From Hominimerdicola alba (GTDB taxonomy: Bacteria; Bacillota; Clostridia; Oscillospirales; Ruminococcaceae), in contig NZ_FOKQ01000004.1 in the NCBI RefSeq assembly GCF_900112155.1, positions 135,600 to 199,599 on the forward strand: DNA of 64,000 nucleotides, given 5' to 3'. Position numbers and translations under genes: made by a program. Shown piece after piece: positions 32,574 to 40,396 of the stretch (its first letter is position 1; every line of letters begins with the position of its first letter). A model generated the notes under the pieces. It saw only the letters and a program-made list of their open reading frames with translations, was not told where the DNA came from and did no database searches.

Positions 32574-34577
32574 TTATTGACTGTCAGCTTCATTGCTTTC
32601 AGGCAGTTCGCTTGTTTTAACGGCATTCCTGCCGCGGCGGCGTACCGGTATCATGCCGGTGATCCTGTCCAGCGGTCCCAGAGTGCCGAATTCGATATAA
32701 TCAAGTGCAAATTCATCTATGGACTTGCGGTATACTATTATCAGCGCGATAAGCTGTATCAGGAACAGGAACCAGCCCAGATCACTTAGTATCAGCGCAC
32801 CAAGCAGAAGATCGAAAGATGCCACTGCCATGGCGATATAGCGCTTCTTCCTGTACATAACTATGGGTGCGGCGCACATGATGAACAGCACTCCCGCTCC
32901 GAATATATGGCTGAAAAGCAGCCATATCAGCGCCGAACACAGCACCTGACAGAACAGGAATATCTTTGGCGCATCCAGCTTTATACCAAAGGCATATCCC
33001 GCAGCCAGCACAAGTATCAGCGGTACGCACTTGAACAGCAGGTTGAGTCCTGCAAATGCCACAACTCCCGCGGCTATCAGCGAAAGCTTCTTAGTGCCCA
33101 GATTCGTTACCTTTTCAGCTATGCGCTTCGGCATAAAGCGGAAGAACAGGCTGCTTATGGATTCCATATTGATAACGAACACCGCACAGAACAGCGCAAG
33201 TACCACAAGGTACAGCAGTCTGTGGTGCATAAGGTCGGGTTCTTTGACGAGGACTGCCGTCATCATCATGACCAGCACGTTGCTGACTATCATCTTGCGG
33301 ATATCCATTTTGAACGGCACTATCTTTTTAGAATCTATAGCACGTATAATGAACACGGTCATGTAGCTGGCGATAGTCGAAAGAGGCGGACCGTACAGAC
33401 CTATTGTGGGTATCAGCACGATATTCAGCCCCACGTTTATAACGCCCGATATAAGGCTGGTGAACAACGAACGCTTTGTAAGCTTGCTGGCGAGGTAGAT
33501 ACTGCCCATAAACGTGGTCAGGCACGAGAATATGGTGGAGTATATCAGCAGCGGCGAATACCTGACACATTCGCGGAACTTGCTGTCTATCCACACCATC
33601 GTTATCGGCTGTACGATGAGCAGACAGCCTGCCGCCAGTATATAAAGCAGGCTCTGGTTGAAATCAAATACCTTTTCGTAGAACTTATCCCTGTCCTCGG
33701 AATCGTTCTCGGTTATGGCAGACATATTCCACGCCTGCCCGAACATCATATACACCGTAGCCACAAGGTTCGGTATCTTATACGCCGCAGAAAGCACGCC
33801 GTTCCTGTCCTCACCGATATAGTAGGTGGTCATGAAGCTGTCGGAGCTGTTGGTTATCAGCCACAGCAGCTGTGCAGGTATCAGCGGTACTGAATACTGA
33901 AGCATCGTCTGCAGAAGTTCCCTGTCGATAAACTTGAAGTCGATGTACTTCCAGAGTTTTGCCGCTATGGTCACGAATACGGCGGTTATCGCATCGGATA
34001 ATATGGTGGATAGCAGGTACTTCTGGATACCCGTGTTCGCCCCGAGAAAATCCTCCGGCAGCACAAGGTAGAACAGTACCATAAAAAACAGCGTGAAGAA
34101 CGTGGCGACTATGCCCGCCAACGCAAACAGCTGCACCTTTTCCATCGCCCGGACGAATGTTGTATACAACGTCTTTATGCCCGACATGAATACATACAAA
34201 AACAGCAGAACCGCGTAGCCGCTTATCCATTTATCCGCCACCCCGATAAGGCTGATAAGTCCAAGAAGCGCCGCGAATATCAGCATACCCGCGCCGCACA
34301 CCACATTTCCGATGGTGAATACCTTTTTCTTATCGTAAGCCTTGTCCAATCCGAAGCGTATTATAGCTTCGCTGATGGTCATGGTAGCGAGGGGGATTAT
34401 CCAGTTGGCTATCTGGGTGAGGTAATCAGTCCTGCCAAGTTCTGACTGTGTCAGATGTTTGGTATATATCGGCACAAGCAGCAGCACCAGCACTTTCGAG
34501 CTGAATGAGCCGATGGCAAAGACGATGGTGTTCATCATCAGCTTGCCGTAGCTTGAACCTATCCTTTTTTCACTCAT
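32574..34577 (-). CDS. Polysaccharide flippase, MOP/Wzx family, with extended C-terminus
   Basis: 667 residues. The first ~480 form the 12-14-helix flippase body (MMNTIVFAIGSFSSKVLVLLLVPIYTKHLTQSELG start; VPLIPAQLLWLITNSSDSFM). Family members move lipid-linked sugars across the membrane. About 180 further residues add at least five hydrophobic helices (LILVLAAGYAFGI; ILSDLGWFLFLIQLIALIIVY) not found in ordinary Wzx proteins. The substrate is unknown; no glycan synthesis genes adjoin. GAGGG precedes the ATG, and a promoter lies at 34616-34644. Confidence 0.85.
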   Translation of the reverse strand: MSEKRIGSSYGKLMMNTIVFAIGSFSSKVLVLLLVPIYTKHLTQSELGRTDYLTQIANWIIPLATMTISEAIIRFGLDKAYDKKKVFTIGNVVCGAGMLIFAALLGLISLIGVADKWISGYAVLLFLYVFMSGIKTLYTTFVRAMEKVQLFALAGIVATFFTLFFMVLFYLVLPEDFLGANTGIQKYLLSTILSDAITAVFVTIAAKLWKYIDFKFIDRELLQTMLQYSVPLIPAQLLWLITNSSDSFMTTYYIGEDRNGVLSAAYKIPNLVATVYMMFGQAWNMSAITENDSEDRDKFYEKVFDFNQSLLYILAAGCLLIVQPITMVWIDSKFRECVRYSPLLIYSTIFSCLTTFMGSIYLASKLTKRSLFTSLISGVINVGLNIVLIPTIGLYGPPLSTIASYMTVFIIRAIDSKKIVPFKMDIRKMIVSNVLVMMMTAVLVKEPDLMHHRLLYLVVLALFCAVFVINMESISSLFFRFMPKRIAEKVTNLGTKKLSLIAAGVVAFAGLNLLFKCVPLILVLAAGYAFGIKLDAPKIFLFCQVLCSALIWLLFSHIFGAGVLFIMCAAPIVMYRKKRYIAMAVASFDLLLGALILSDLGWFLFLIQLIALIIVYRKSIDEFALDYIEFGTLGPLDRITGMIPVRRRGRNAVKTSELPESNEADSQ

Positions 34578-34615
34578 TTTTTCTTTCCCTCATTGTTTAA
34601 TAGAGATACTATATT

Positions 34616-34644
34616 AGTATAACACATATCCGCCATTATTGCAA
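34616..34644 (-). promoter_or_regulatory. Promoter of the flippase gene
   Basis: On the minus strand, TTGCAA (34644-34639), 17-base spacer, TATACT (34621-34616). Confidence 0.6.
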
Positions 34645-34696
34645 GAATTTTATCAACAAATTTTCTCCAAGAGTGAATGGGATTTTATGCGTAGGG

Positions 34697-35275
34697 TCAA
34701 GCCTGTTCGTCAAGAGTGAGATCGTAGGCGGGTATGAATTCTTCCATAAACACCTCAACTTCGGGGATAGCAAGCTTGTGTATAGCTTCGATGGTGGATT
34801 TTTCTGCCGAAGCGAAATCCGCATTGCCCATCTTGCGCTCCTCGATACACTTTATCAGCGCCGAAAGCTTATCTGCGCCTTTGACAAGCTTCCAGAGCTC
34901 CTCTTCCTCATCGGTGGGCGAAAGCAGAGGCTCGTAATACTTTTTCAGATCATCGGGAAGATAGCCTATAAGGGTGTTTTTCGCCTTTTCCTCAACCTCG
35001 TTGTAAGCGCCCTTTATCTCCTTGCTGTAATACTTTATGGGTGTGGGGAGGTCACCTGTGATTATCTCGGTGGTATCGTGATACATCGCCAGAAGCGCAC
35101 ATCTTTCGGCATTAACGTTCCCGCCGAAGCGTTCGTTGCGGATAAGTGCCAGGGCATGGGCGATGAAAGCAACTTCAAGGGAATGTTCGCTGATATTCTC
35201 CTTGATGGTATTGCGCATCAGCGCCCAGCGGTTTATGTATTTCATACGTGATATAACAGCAAAAAATCTGTCCAT
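34697..35275 (-). CDS. yfbR: 5'-deoxynucleotidase YfbR-like HD-domain protein
   Basis: 192 residues. HD-domain metal ligands are visible: EHSLEVAFIAHALA (first His), LLAMYHDTTEIITGDLPTPIKY (HD pair) and VKGADKLSALIKCIEE (last Asp). YfbR dephosphorylates deoxynucleoside 5'-monophosphates; the sequence from RWALMRNTIKENISEHS onwards fits it well. AAGGAGT precedes the ATG at 35275. The neighbours do not suggest a pathway. Confidence 0.88.
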   Translation of the reverse strand: MDRFFAVISRMKYINRWALMRNTIKENISEHSLEVAFIAHALALIRNERFGGNVNAERCALLAMYHDTTEIITGDLPTPIKYYSKEIKGAYNEVEEKAKNTLIGYLPDDLKKYYEPLLSPTDEEEELWKLVKGADKLSALIKCIEERKMGNADFASAEKSTIEAIHKLAIPEVEVFMEEFIPAYDLTLDEQA

Positions 35276-35315
35276 ATTTATGTACTCCTTATCTTGTTAT
35301 CATATGGCTGAGGGT

Positions 35316-36122
35316 TCACTCTCCACCGCCCTTTGAGCGGTATTCGGTGGGTGTCATGCCCATCGTTTTGCGAAATACTCGCGTGAAGTATTTCTCGTCA
35401 GAGAAACCGCAGGAATAGGCGACTTCCTTGATACTGACAGTCCCCTCGGATAGCAGGTCTTTCGCAAGCTCCATTCTGCAATTGTTCAAAAAAGCGGACA
35501 GCGAATCACCCATCTCCCGACGAAACAGCGCTGAGATATAATCAGGTGAATAGTGGAATCTTTCAGCGATATCGGCAACCGTAAGCCTGCGGTGACAGTT
35601 TCGCCGCACCCACATAACTATCTCCCGCACAAGGGGGCTGATGCCCTGTTCTTCAATGCCCGCCTGATAGGAACATTCCAGCAGGAGCATTTTCAGCGCA
35701 CATAGGGTCATTTCGGGGGCTGTGGTGTCTTCGCGGCGTGAACAATCAAGCATGATATCGAAAAGCCTGCGCAGTCTGCCTGTGTTGGCGACAGTGAAGC
35801 TTTCGGGGAGATGGCAGGCATAGTTTTCGGGAGGGGTGGTTTGCCATTGGCTTTCTGTACAAAAATGCGCCCACAAATATGACAATCTACCCTCACTGCG
35901 CCTTGTGCCGAAATGCTCCAGCCCGCGGGCAAGCAGTATAGTTTCGCCCGCACCTACGGCGAATTCTCTGTCATCCTGAGTGATAAATAGAGTACCTTCA
36001 AGCACCAGTATAAGCACATGGCAATCCAGCACACGGCGCATATGGAGAAAGCCGTCCTCAGCAATAAGACTGCCTGCCACCAGATATTTGAGGCTATCAA
36101 GTTCATTGGCAAAAAAATCCAC
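35316..36122 (-). CDS. AraC-family transcriptional regulator
   Basis: 268 residues: a cupin-like ligand domain (~1-150, FAVGAGETILLARGLEHFG) and two C-terminal helix-turn-helix motifs (RRLTVADIAERFHYSPDYISALFRREMG; SIKEVAYSCGFSDEKYFTRVFRKTMGMTPTEYR). Such proteins usually activate sugar genes. A TTG nine codons further upstream overlaps the -10 box and cannot be translated, so GTG at 36122 is the likely start, with a leader of only about 20 nt. No target operon adjoins. Confidence 0.85.
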   Translation of the reverse strand: MDFFANELDSLKYLVAGSLIAEDGFLHMRRVLDCHVLILVLEGTLFITQDDREFAVGAGETILLARGLEHFGTRRSEGRLSYLWAHFCTESQWQTTPPENYACHLPESFTVANTGRLRRLFDIMLDCSRREDTTAPEMTLCALKMLLLECSYQAGIEEQGISPLVREIVMWVRRNCHRRLTVADIAERFHYSPDYISALFRREMGDSLSAFLNNCRMELAKDLLSEGTVSIKEVAYSCGFSDEKYFTRVFRKTMGMTPTEYRSKGGGE

Positions 36123-36148
36123 GTCAGCACCCCGCTTTCCATGAGACA

Positions 36149-36177
36149 ATTATAGCACCGGCATGGGCGGATGTCAA
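36149..36177 (-). promoter_or_regulatory. Promoter of the AraC-family gene
   Basis: On the minus strand, consensus TTGACA (36177-36172), 17-base spacer, TATAAT (36154-36149). Confidence 0.85.
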
Positions 36178-36293
36178 TACAAGATGAACGCGTGAAAGTT
36201 AGCTGTACAATAAAAGAGACAGAAGTAAATAATCGGAAACTGCCAAAGCTCTCTTCCTTGGCATTTTCCACACACTCTCCGCTAAATTTCCGC

Positions 36294-36323
36294 AAAAAAG
36301 CACCCCCGTTCTCGGAGGTGCTT
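36294..36323 (-). terminator. Terminator of asp23-fakA
   Basis: On the minus strand, AAGCACCTCCG pairs with CGGGGGTGCTT and is followed by TTTTT; it begins 7 bases after the fakA stop. Confidence 0.85.
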
Positions 36324-36329
36324 CTATTA

Positions 36330-37985
36330 TCATTCAACTGAAATAATGTAGTAGTAAACAGGCTGTCCGCCGTTTATCAGGTTTACATCAAGGTTGGAGA
36401 ATTTATTGCTTATCTGCTTATAAAGCGCTTCAGCCGCATCATCGGTAACGTCTGCACCGTAGATTATGGTGATGTATGAACTGTCGCCCTTTACAAGCTT
36501 CTTCGTCAGCTTGAATGCCGCCTTAGCAAGGTCTTTATCGACAAAGGAAAGCCTGCCGTTGTCCATCGCAAGTATCTCGCCCTGCTTGATGGAGTGACCC
36601 TCGTAATCCGAATCACGCGCCGCAAAGGTTATCTGTCCTGTGGATACCCTCTCGATAGCCGCTGTCATTTCGATACGGTTGGTATTGAAATCAGCATCGG
36701 GGTCATATGCCAGCATTGCCGACATACCCTGAGGTATCGTTCTTGTCTGGAGCACGCATACTTTTCTGTCAGCAAGCTTTACTGCCTGTTCTGCCGCCAT
36801 GATGATATTCTTGTTGTTCGGCAGAACAAATACAGTCTTTGCGGGACAGCTCATGATAGCTTCAAGGATATCCTGTGTGGAAGGATTCATGGTCTGACCG
36901 CCCTTTACTACGCAGTCAACTCCCACATCCTTGAACAGAGTTTCGATGCCGTTACCTGCTGCTACTGCCACAAATCCGAACTCGTTGGTCTGCTCAGCGG
37001 GAACGAAAGAGCTCTTTGCCTTCTTCTGCTCCTTCTCGTGCTGGAGCTTCATGTTCTCCACCTTGGGGAAGTTTATATAACCGAATTCAAGACCTTTCTC
37101 GATAGCCTTGCCGGGGTTGTTGGTATGAACGTGTACCTTGATTATCTCATCGTCATCGACCACGACTACGCAGTCGCCGATAGTTTCAAGATAAGCTCTC
37201 AGCTTGGTGGGGTCGTCACAGTCGGGCTTCTTGGTTATCAGCATCTCGGTGCAGTAGGTGAAGTGAATCTCGGTATCATACTGACCTACTACGGACGAGA
37301 ATGTATCTACCGTAACAGCTCCCTCAGCTTCGGTGGTCTTCTTTTCAGCGGGCTGAGCCTCCTGAACTACCACATCACCGCCGTTGAACACATCGCGCAT
37401 AGCCTCGAAGATTATGAGAAGTCCCATGCCGCCTGCATCAACAACGCCTGCCTTAGCCAGTGCGGGCAGAAGCTTTGGTGTATTGTCCAGAGTTTTCTTT
37501 GCCTGGTCACAGACATCTGACATGACTGCTCTGGGGTCATTGGTGGATTTAAGTGTTTCTCTAGCCTTTTCAGCCGATTCTCTTGCAACTGTGAGTATAG
37601 TGCCCTCTGTGGGCTTCATAACCGATTTATAAGCGCCCTGAACACCAAGTTCAAGGGAATTTACAAGGTCTTCTGCGGACATCTCGGTCTTTCCTGCAAG
37701 ACCCTTGGAGAATCCCCTGAATATCAGGGAGAGTATAACGCCCGAGTTTCCTCTTGCGCCCCTTAGCAGGCAGGAAGCCGCAGTGCTGGCAACAGTGCTT
37801 ACAGGTACGTTATCGTCAAGGTTTTCCAGTTCAGCGACCGAGTTATTTATAGTCATGGACATATTTGAGCCTGTATCGCCGTCAGGAACGGGGAATACAT
37901 TCAGTTCGTCCACAGACCTTTTTTTATTGGTGATACTGTGCGCACCGCTGATGAAAGCACGGCGCAGCATATTTCCGTTTATCAC
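36330..37985 (-). CDS. fakA: DAK2-domain protein, fatty acid kinase subunit FakA-like (YloV)
   Basis: 551 residues. The N-terminal DhaL/DAK2 nucleotide domain shows the metal-binding DELNVFPVPDGDTGSNMSMTI and RGARGNSGVILS, followed by the middle domain and a C-terminal DegV-like lobe (GFVAVAAGNGIETLFKDVG). With a FakB partner it phosphorylates exogenous fatty acids. The start is GTG at 37985, with AGGAGG 8 bases upstream. It follows the Asp23-family gene by 51 bases, the same pairing as yloU-yloV in Bacillus. Confidence 0.92.
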   Translation of the reverse strand: MINGNMLRRAFISGAHSITNKKRSVDELNVFPVPDGDTGSNMSMTINNSVAELENLDDNVPVSTVASTAASCLLRGARGNSGVILSLIFRGFSKGLAGKTEMSAEDLVNSLELGVQGAYKSVMKPTEGTILTVARESAEKARETLKSTNDPRAVMSDVCDQAKKTLDNTPKLLPALAKAGVVDAGGMGLLIIFEAMRDVFNGGDVVVQEAQPAEKKTTEAEGAVTVDTFSSVVGQYDTEIHFTYCTEMLITKKPDCDDPTKLRAYLETIGDCVVVVDDDEIIKVHVHTNNPGKAIEKGLEFGYINFPKVENMKLQHEKEQKKAKSSFVPAEQTNEFGFVAVAAGNGIETLFKDVGVDCVVKGGQTMNPSTQDILEAIMSCPAKTVFVLPNNKNIIMAAEQAVKLADRKVCVLQTRTIPQGMSAMLAYDPDADFNTNRIEMTAAIERVSTGQITFAARDSDYEGHSIKQGEILAMDNGRLSFVDKDLAKAAFKLTKKLVKGDSSYITIIYGADVTDDAAEALYKQISNKFSNLDVNLINGGQPVYYYIISVE

Positions 37986-38036
37986 TATCAGTTCCTCCTA
38001 ATCTATGATATGGACAGACCGTATAACAACGAAATA

Positions 38037-38384
38037 TCAGTCGGTCATCTCATCAACATACACGTTGACTGACTTGACTGTTATACCTGCTTCATTAGTC
38101 AGCACGTAGTTTACCTTATGTATTATGCTGTCAACGATAGCGCCCACATTAACGCCGTATGTAACGGTGATATGCAGATCGACCACAAGCTCGTCGCCGT
38201 CCTGCGAGATTATCACGCCTTTAGTGGTATTCTGTCTTTTGAGCATGGCATTAACGCCCTGCTTAGCGCCGTATGCGTTCAGTCCCGCAACGCCGAAGCA
38301 ATTTTCGGCAGTATTGGATATCAGCTGTCTGAGATAGCCGGTGGATACGCCAATAGTACCGAGATGATTTTTTATTTTGATCAT
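38037..38384 (-). CDS. Asp23/Gls24-family envelope stress protein (YloU-like)
   Basis: 115 residues: IGVSTGYLRQLISNTAENCFGVAGLN, GVIISQDGDELVVDLHITVTYGVNV and VKSVNVYVDEM, the Asp23 signature. Family members sit at the membrane in Gram-positive bacteria and are linked to envelope and alkaline stress. GGGAGGC precedes the ATG. First gene of the asp23-fakA operon. Confidence 0.9.
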   Translation of the reverse strand: MIKIKNHLGTIGVSTGYLRQLISNTAENCFGVAGLNAYGAKQGVNAMLKRQNTTKGVIISQDGDELVVDLHITVTYGVNVGAIVDSIIHKVNYVLTNEAGITVKSVNVYVDEMTD

Positions 38385-38424
38385 ACAAACGCCTCCCTTG
38401 GTGAAACAAAATCTATCAAGCTAC

Positions 38425-38453
38425 ATTATAACATATACCTTTAAATTTTGCAA
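38425..38453 (-). promoter_or_regulatory. Promoter of asp23-fakA
   Basis: On the minus strand, TTGCAA (38453-38448), 17-base spacer, TATAAT (38430-38425). Confidence 0.7.
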
Positions 38454-38545
38454 GTGCTGTATAGAATTTTTATCATACTGTTAAGTCATTTTCACAGGAC
38501 TGTCAGCATCGGCGGCAGTGGTCGGTAATTTTGGCGGTGCCGTAC

Positions 38546-38574
38546 TTGACAAATCAGCTAAAGTAGTGTATAAT
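38546..38574 (+). promoter_or_regulatory. Promoter of the 154-residue hypothetical gene and tRNA-Thr
   Basis: Consensus TTGACA, 17-base spacer, TATAAT, 50 bases before the start codon. Confidence 0.85.
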
Positions 38575-38623
38575 ATTAAAGTTGACTGAACAGATGCATC
38601 TTCGTTTTGAAGGAGGGCTTATT

Positions 38624-39088
38624 ATGGCAAGAAACAGGTTTTGTCTCAGCTGTGCGCTTCGTCATGTGTTTTTCAATGACTTCGGTCTTGACCGCACGTT
38701 CATCATGAGCGATCTGGCTGCGCTTTTTCTTTATTATGCCGATAATGATGTTCTTCCTCAGCTGAGTGCTGATTACAACAGGCTGAACGTATGGCTGACC
38801 AAGGTGGAGCTCATCAGAAAGCCCCGCAAGGAAGAGTCTTATCCCATGCCCAAGGATTATCATGTAGATCTGAACAATGAGGAAGAGATACGCTCTTTCA
38901 AATTTGCACCCCAGATAAATATGCCCCAGGTGCCTGTGTATAAGATAGACAGTGACACCGCAGATCAGCTGGCAGAAGAGCTCAGTGCCATAGATGTGGC
39001 ATCGCTGGCAGCATATGTCAGAGGAAAGGCTATCGCGGCAGGAGATCTTATTCTGGGTCACATCGAGGATGACGATCAGACCTGGTAA
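38624..39088 (+). CDS. Hypothetical protein, 154 residues
   Basis: Family not recognised. It opens MARNRFCLSCALRHVFFNDF with a CxxC pair, has a helical, partly hydrophobic segment (LAALFLYYADNDVLPQLSADYNRLN), then charged, acidic sequence ending EDDDQTW. No signal peptide is seen. The ATG at 38624 has AAGGAGGG 6 bases upstream; an earlier in-frame start at 38582 lies right behind the promoter and has no site. It is transcribed towards tRNA-Thr with no terminator or promoter between. Confidence 0.75.
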   Translation: MARNRFCLSCALRHVFFNDFGLDRTFIMSDLAALFLYYADNDVLPQLSADYNRLNVWLTKVELIRKPRKEESYPMPKDYHVDLNNEEEIRSFKFAPQINMPQVPVYKIDSDTADQLAEELSAIDVASLAAYVRGKAIAAGDLILGHIEDDDQTW

Positions 39089-39104
39089 ACGATAAAACAA
39101 AATA

Positions 39105-39134
39105 CATCTTGTGGGACGAAAGCCCCGCAGGATG
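39105..39134 (+). other. Conserved-looking hairpin before tRNA-Thr
   Basis: CATCTTGTGGG (39105-39115) pairs with CCCGCAGGATG (39124-39134) over 11 positions, with two G:U pairs on the plus strand. There is no T run, so it is not a terminator; it may mark processing of the joint mRNA-tRNA transcript. Confidence 0.45.
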
Positions 39135-39142
39135 ATATATAC

Positions 39143-39215
39143 GCTGGTGTAGCACAGCCGGTAGTGCAGCTCATTCGTAATGAGCAGGTCGCAGGTTCGA
39201 ATCCCGTCACCAGCT
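39143..39215 (+). tRNA. tRNA-Thr (anticodon CGT)
   Basis: 73 nt. Acceptor GCTGGTG/CACCAGC pairs fully; D arm GCAC...GTGC; anticodon arm GCTCA-TTCGTAA-TGAGC gives anticodon CGT (codon ACG); T loop TTCGAAT. The CCA end is not encoded. Confidence 0.95.
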
Positions 39216-39223
39216 TTATGGTT

Positions 39224-39252
39224 AACACCATCGGGTCTTCCCGGGGGTGTTT
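39224..39252 (+). terminator. Terminator of tRNA-Thr
   Basis: AACACC/GGTGTT with an inner CGGG/CCCG stem, followed by a short TTT. Confidence 0.65.
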
Positions 39253-39255
39253 ACT

Positions 39256-39373
39256 AATAAGGATCGGATAACATCCTTATCTTGGTTTAATTGAATTGGT
39301 AAGCGCAGTCCGCTGGCATGACGTTATGTTGTGTCAGCGGGCTGTTGCTTTATGCCCTGAGAAGGGCTTTTTT
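39256..39373 (+). ncRNA. Run of three hairpins ending in a terminator (possible small RNA)
   Basis: AAGGAT/ATCCTT (near 39258-39279), GTCCGCTGGCA/TGTCAGCGGGC (39308-39342, G:U pairs on the plus strand) and GCCCT/AGGGC (39354-39367) followed by TTTTTT. There is no protein frame. It could be a second terminator of the tRNA transcript or a small RNA; no separate promoter is clear. From 39374 to 39589 I see nothing definite. Confidence 0.35.
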
Positions 39374-39589
39374 ATGCCTTTTTTTGATCAACAAATTCAA
39401 AAATGACCCTATATCTTCTGTATATCCTCCTCCAAAAGACCCATCGCCCTATGTACAGACAACTGTTTTTTGATTTAACCCGGACATATTTCTGCAAGAG
39501 TTGTACAAAAACGTACAACTTTTTGGGGGCAAAAGGGTGATAGTGAAAAAGATTATGATAACATTATCCCCCCGCCCTATACTCACCTA

Positions 39590-39628
39590 TTGACAAACTA
39601 CGAAAAATATGATATCATTATGATATCA
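39590..39628 (+). promoter_or_regulatory. ABC-exporter promoter overlapped by a double palindromic operator
   Basis: TTGACA (39590-39595), 17-base spacer, TATCAT (39613-39618). Two identical palindromes TGATATCA (39610-39617 and 39621-39628) lie 3 bases apart; the first covers the -10 box. This is the layout of a repressor site, for example of a YtrA-type GntR regulator, but no regulator gene is adjacent. Confidence 0.65.
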
Positions 39629-39667
39629 AATAAATATACAGAGAGAACAAATAACGGAGGTAAGCTT

Positions 39668-40396
39668 ATGGCAAACAAAAAAGCTATGCTGGAGATCAAA
39701 GGATACACCAAGACCTACGGAGAGGGCAAAAAAGCCGCGGACAATGTGTCCATAACCGTTGAAAGCGGCGATATCTACGGGTTCATCGGTCACAACGGCG
39801 CAGGCAAATCCACCACCATACGCGCTGTGGTGGGGGTGCTGGATTTCACCGAGGGGGATATTTTCATCGACGGTCATTCGGTGAAGACAGACTCTCTCGA
39901 ATGTAAGAAGATAACCGCCTATATCCCCGATAATCCCGACCTTTACGAGAATCTAACTGGTATACAGTACCTTGATTTCATATCCGATGTCTTCGGCATA
40001 AGCGCATCTGAAAGACAGCAGCGCATAAAGAATTATGCAGACAGGTTCGAGATAACAGATTCTCTCGGCGACCTGATAAGCTCATATTCCCACGGCATGA
40101 AGCAGAAACTGGCGATAATCTCGGCGCTGATACACGAACCTAAGCTTCTTGTGCTGGACGAACCCTTTGTGGGACTTGACCCCAAAGCCGCTTTCATACT
40201 CAAACAGATAATGCACGAGATATGCGAAAAAGGCACAGCCATATTCTTCTCCACCCATGTGCTGGACGTTGCCGAAAAGCTCTGCAACAAGGTGGCTATC
40301 ATCAAGCATGGCAGGATAATCGCTCAGGGAACGATGGAAGAACTCACCCGCGGCGAATCGCTGGAAGATGTTTTCCTGGAGGTAGCAGATGAATAA
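39668..40396 (+). CDS. ABC transporter ATP-binding protein
   Basis: 242 residues. Walker A GHNGAGKST, signature SYSHGMKQKLAIISALIHEP, Walker B LLVLDEPFVGLD and switch His in FFSTHVLDV. This type energises ABC-2 exporters. The start at 39668 has CGGAGG upstream; an earlier in-frame ATG lies in the promoter. It overlaps the permease gene by 8 bases. Transcription is likely repressed through the TGATATCA pair. Confidence 0.95.
   Translation: MANKKAMLEIKGYTKTYGEGKKAADNVSITVESGDIYGFIGHNGAGKSTTIRAVVGVLDFTEGDIFIDGHSVKTDSLECKKITAYIPDNPDLYENLTGIQYLDFISDVFGISASERQQRIKNYADRFEITDSLGDLISSYSHGMKQKLAIISALIHEPKLLVLDEPFVGLDPKAAFILKQIMHEICEKGTAIFFSTHVLDVAEKLCNKVAIIKHGRIIAQGTMEELTRGESLEDVFLEVADE

Noticed and set aside
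36123..36149. TTG at 36149 as the AraC-family start
   Set aside because: The codon overlaps the last base of the -10 box, so it is upstream of the transcript start.
36594..37520. 308-codon frame opposite fakA
   Set aside because: Shadow of a well-recognised DAK2 gene.
39374..39589. Possible regulator gene upstream of the ABC exporter
   Set aside because: No frame with a ribosome binding site or helix-turn-helix motif is visible in this gap.
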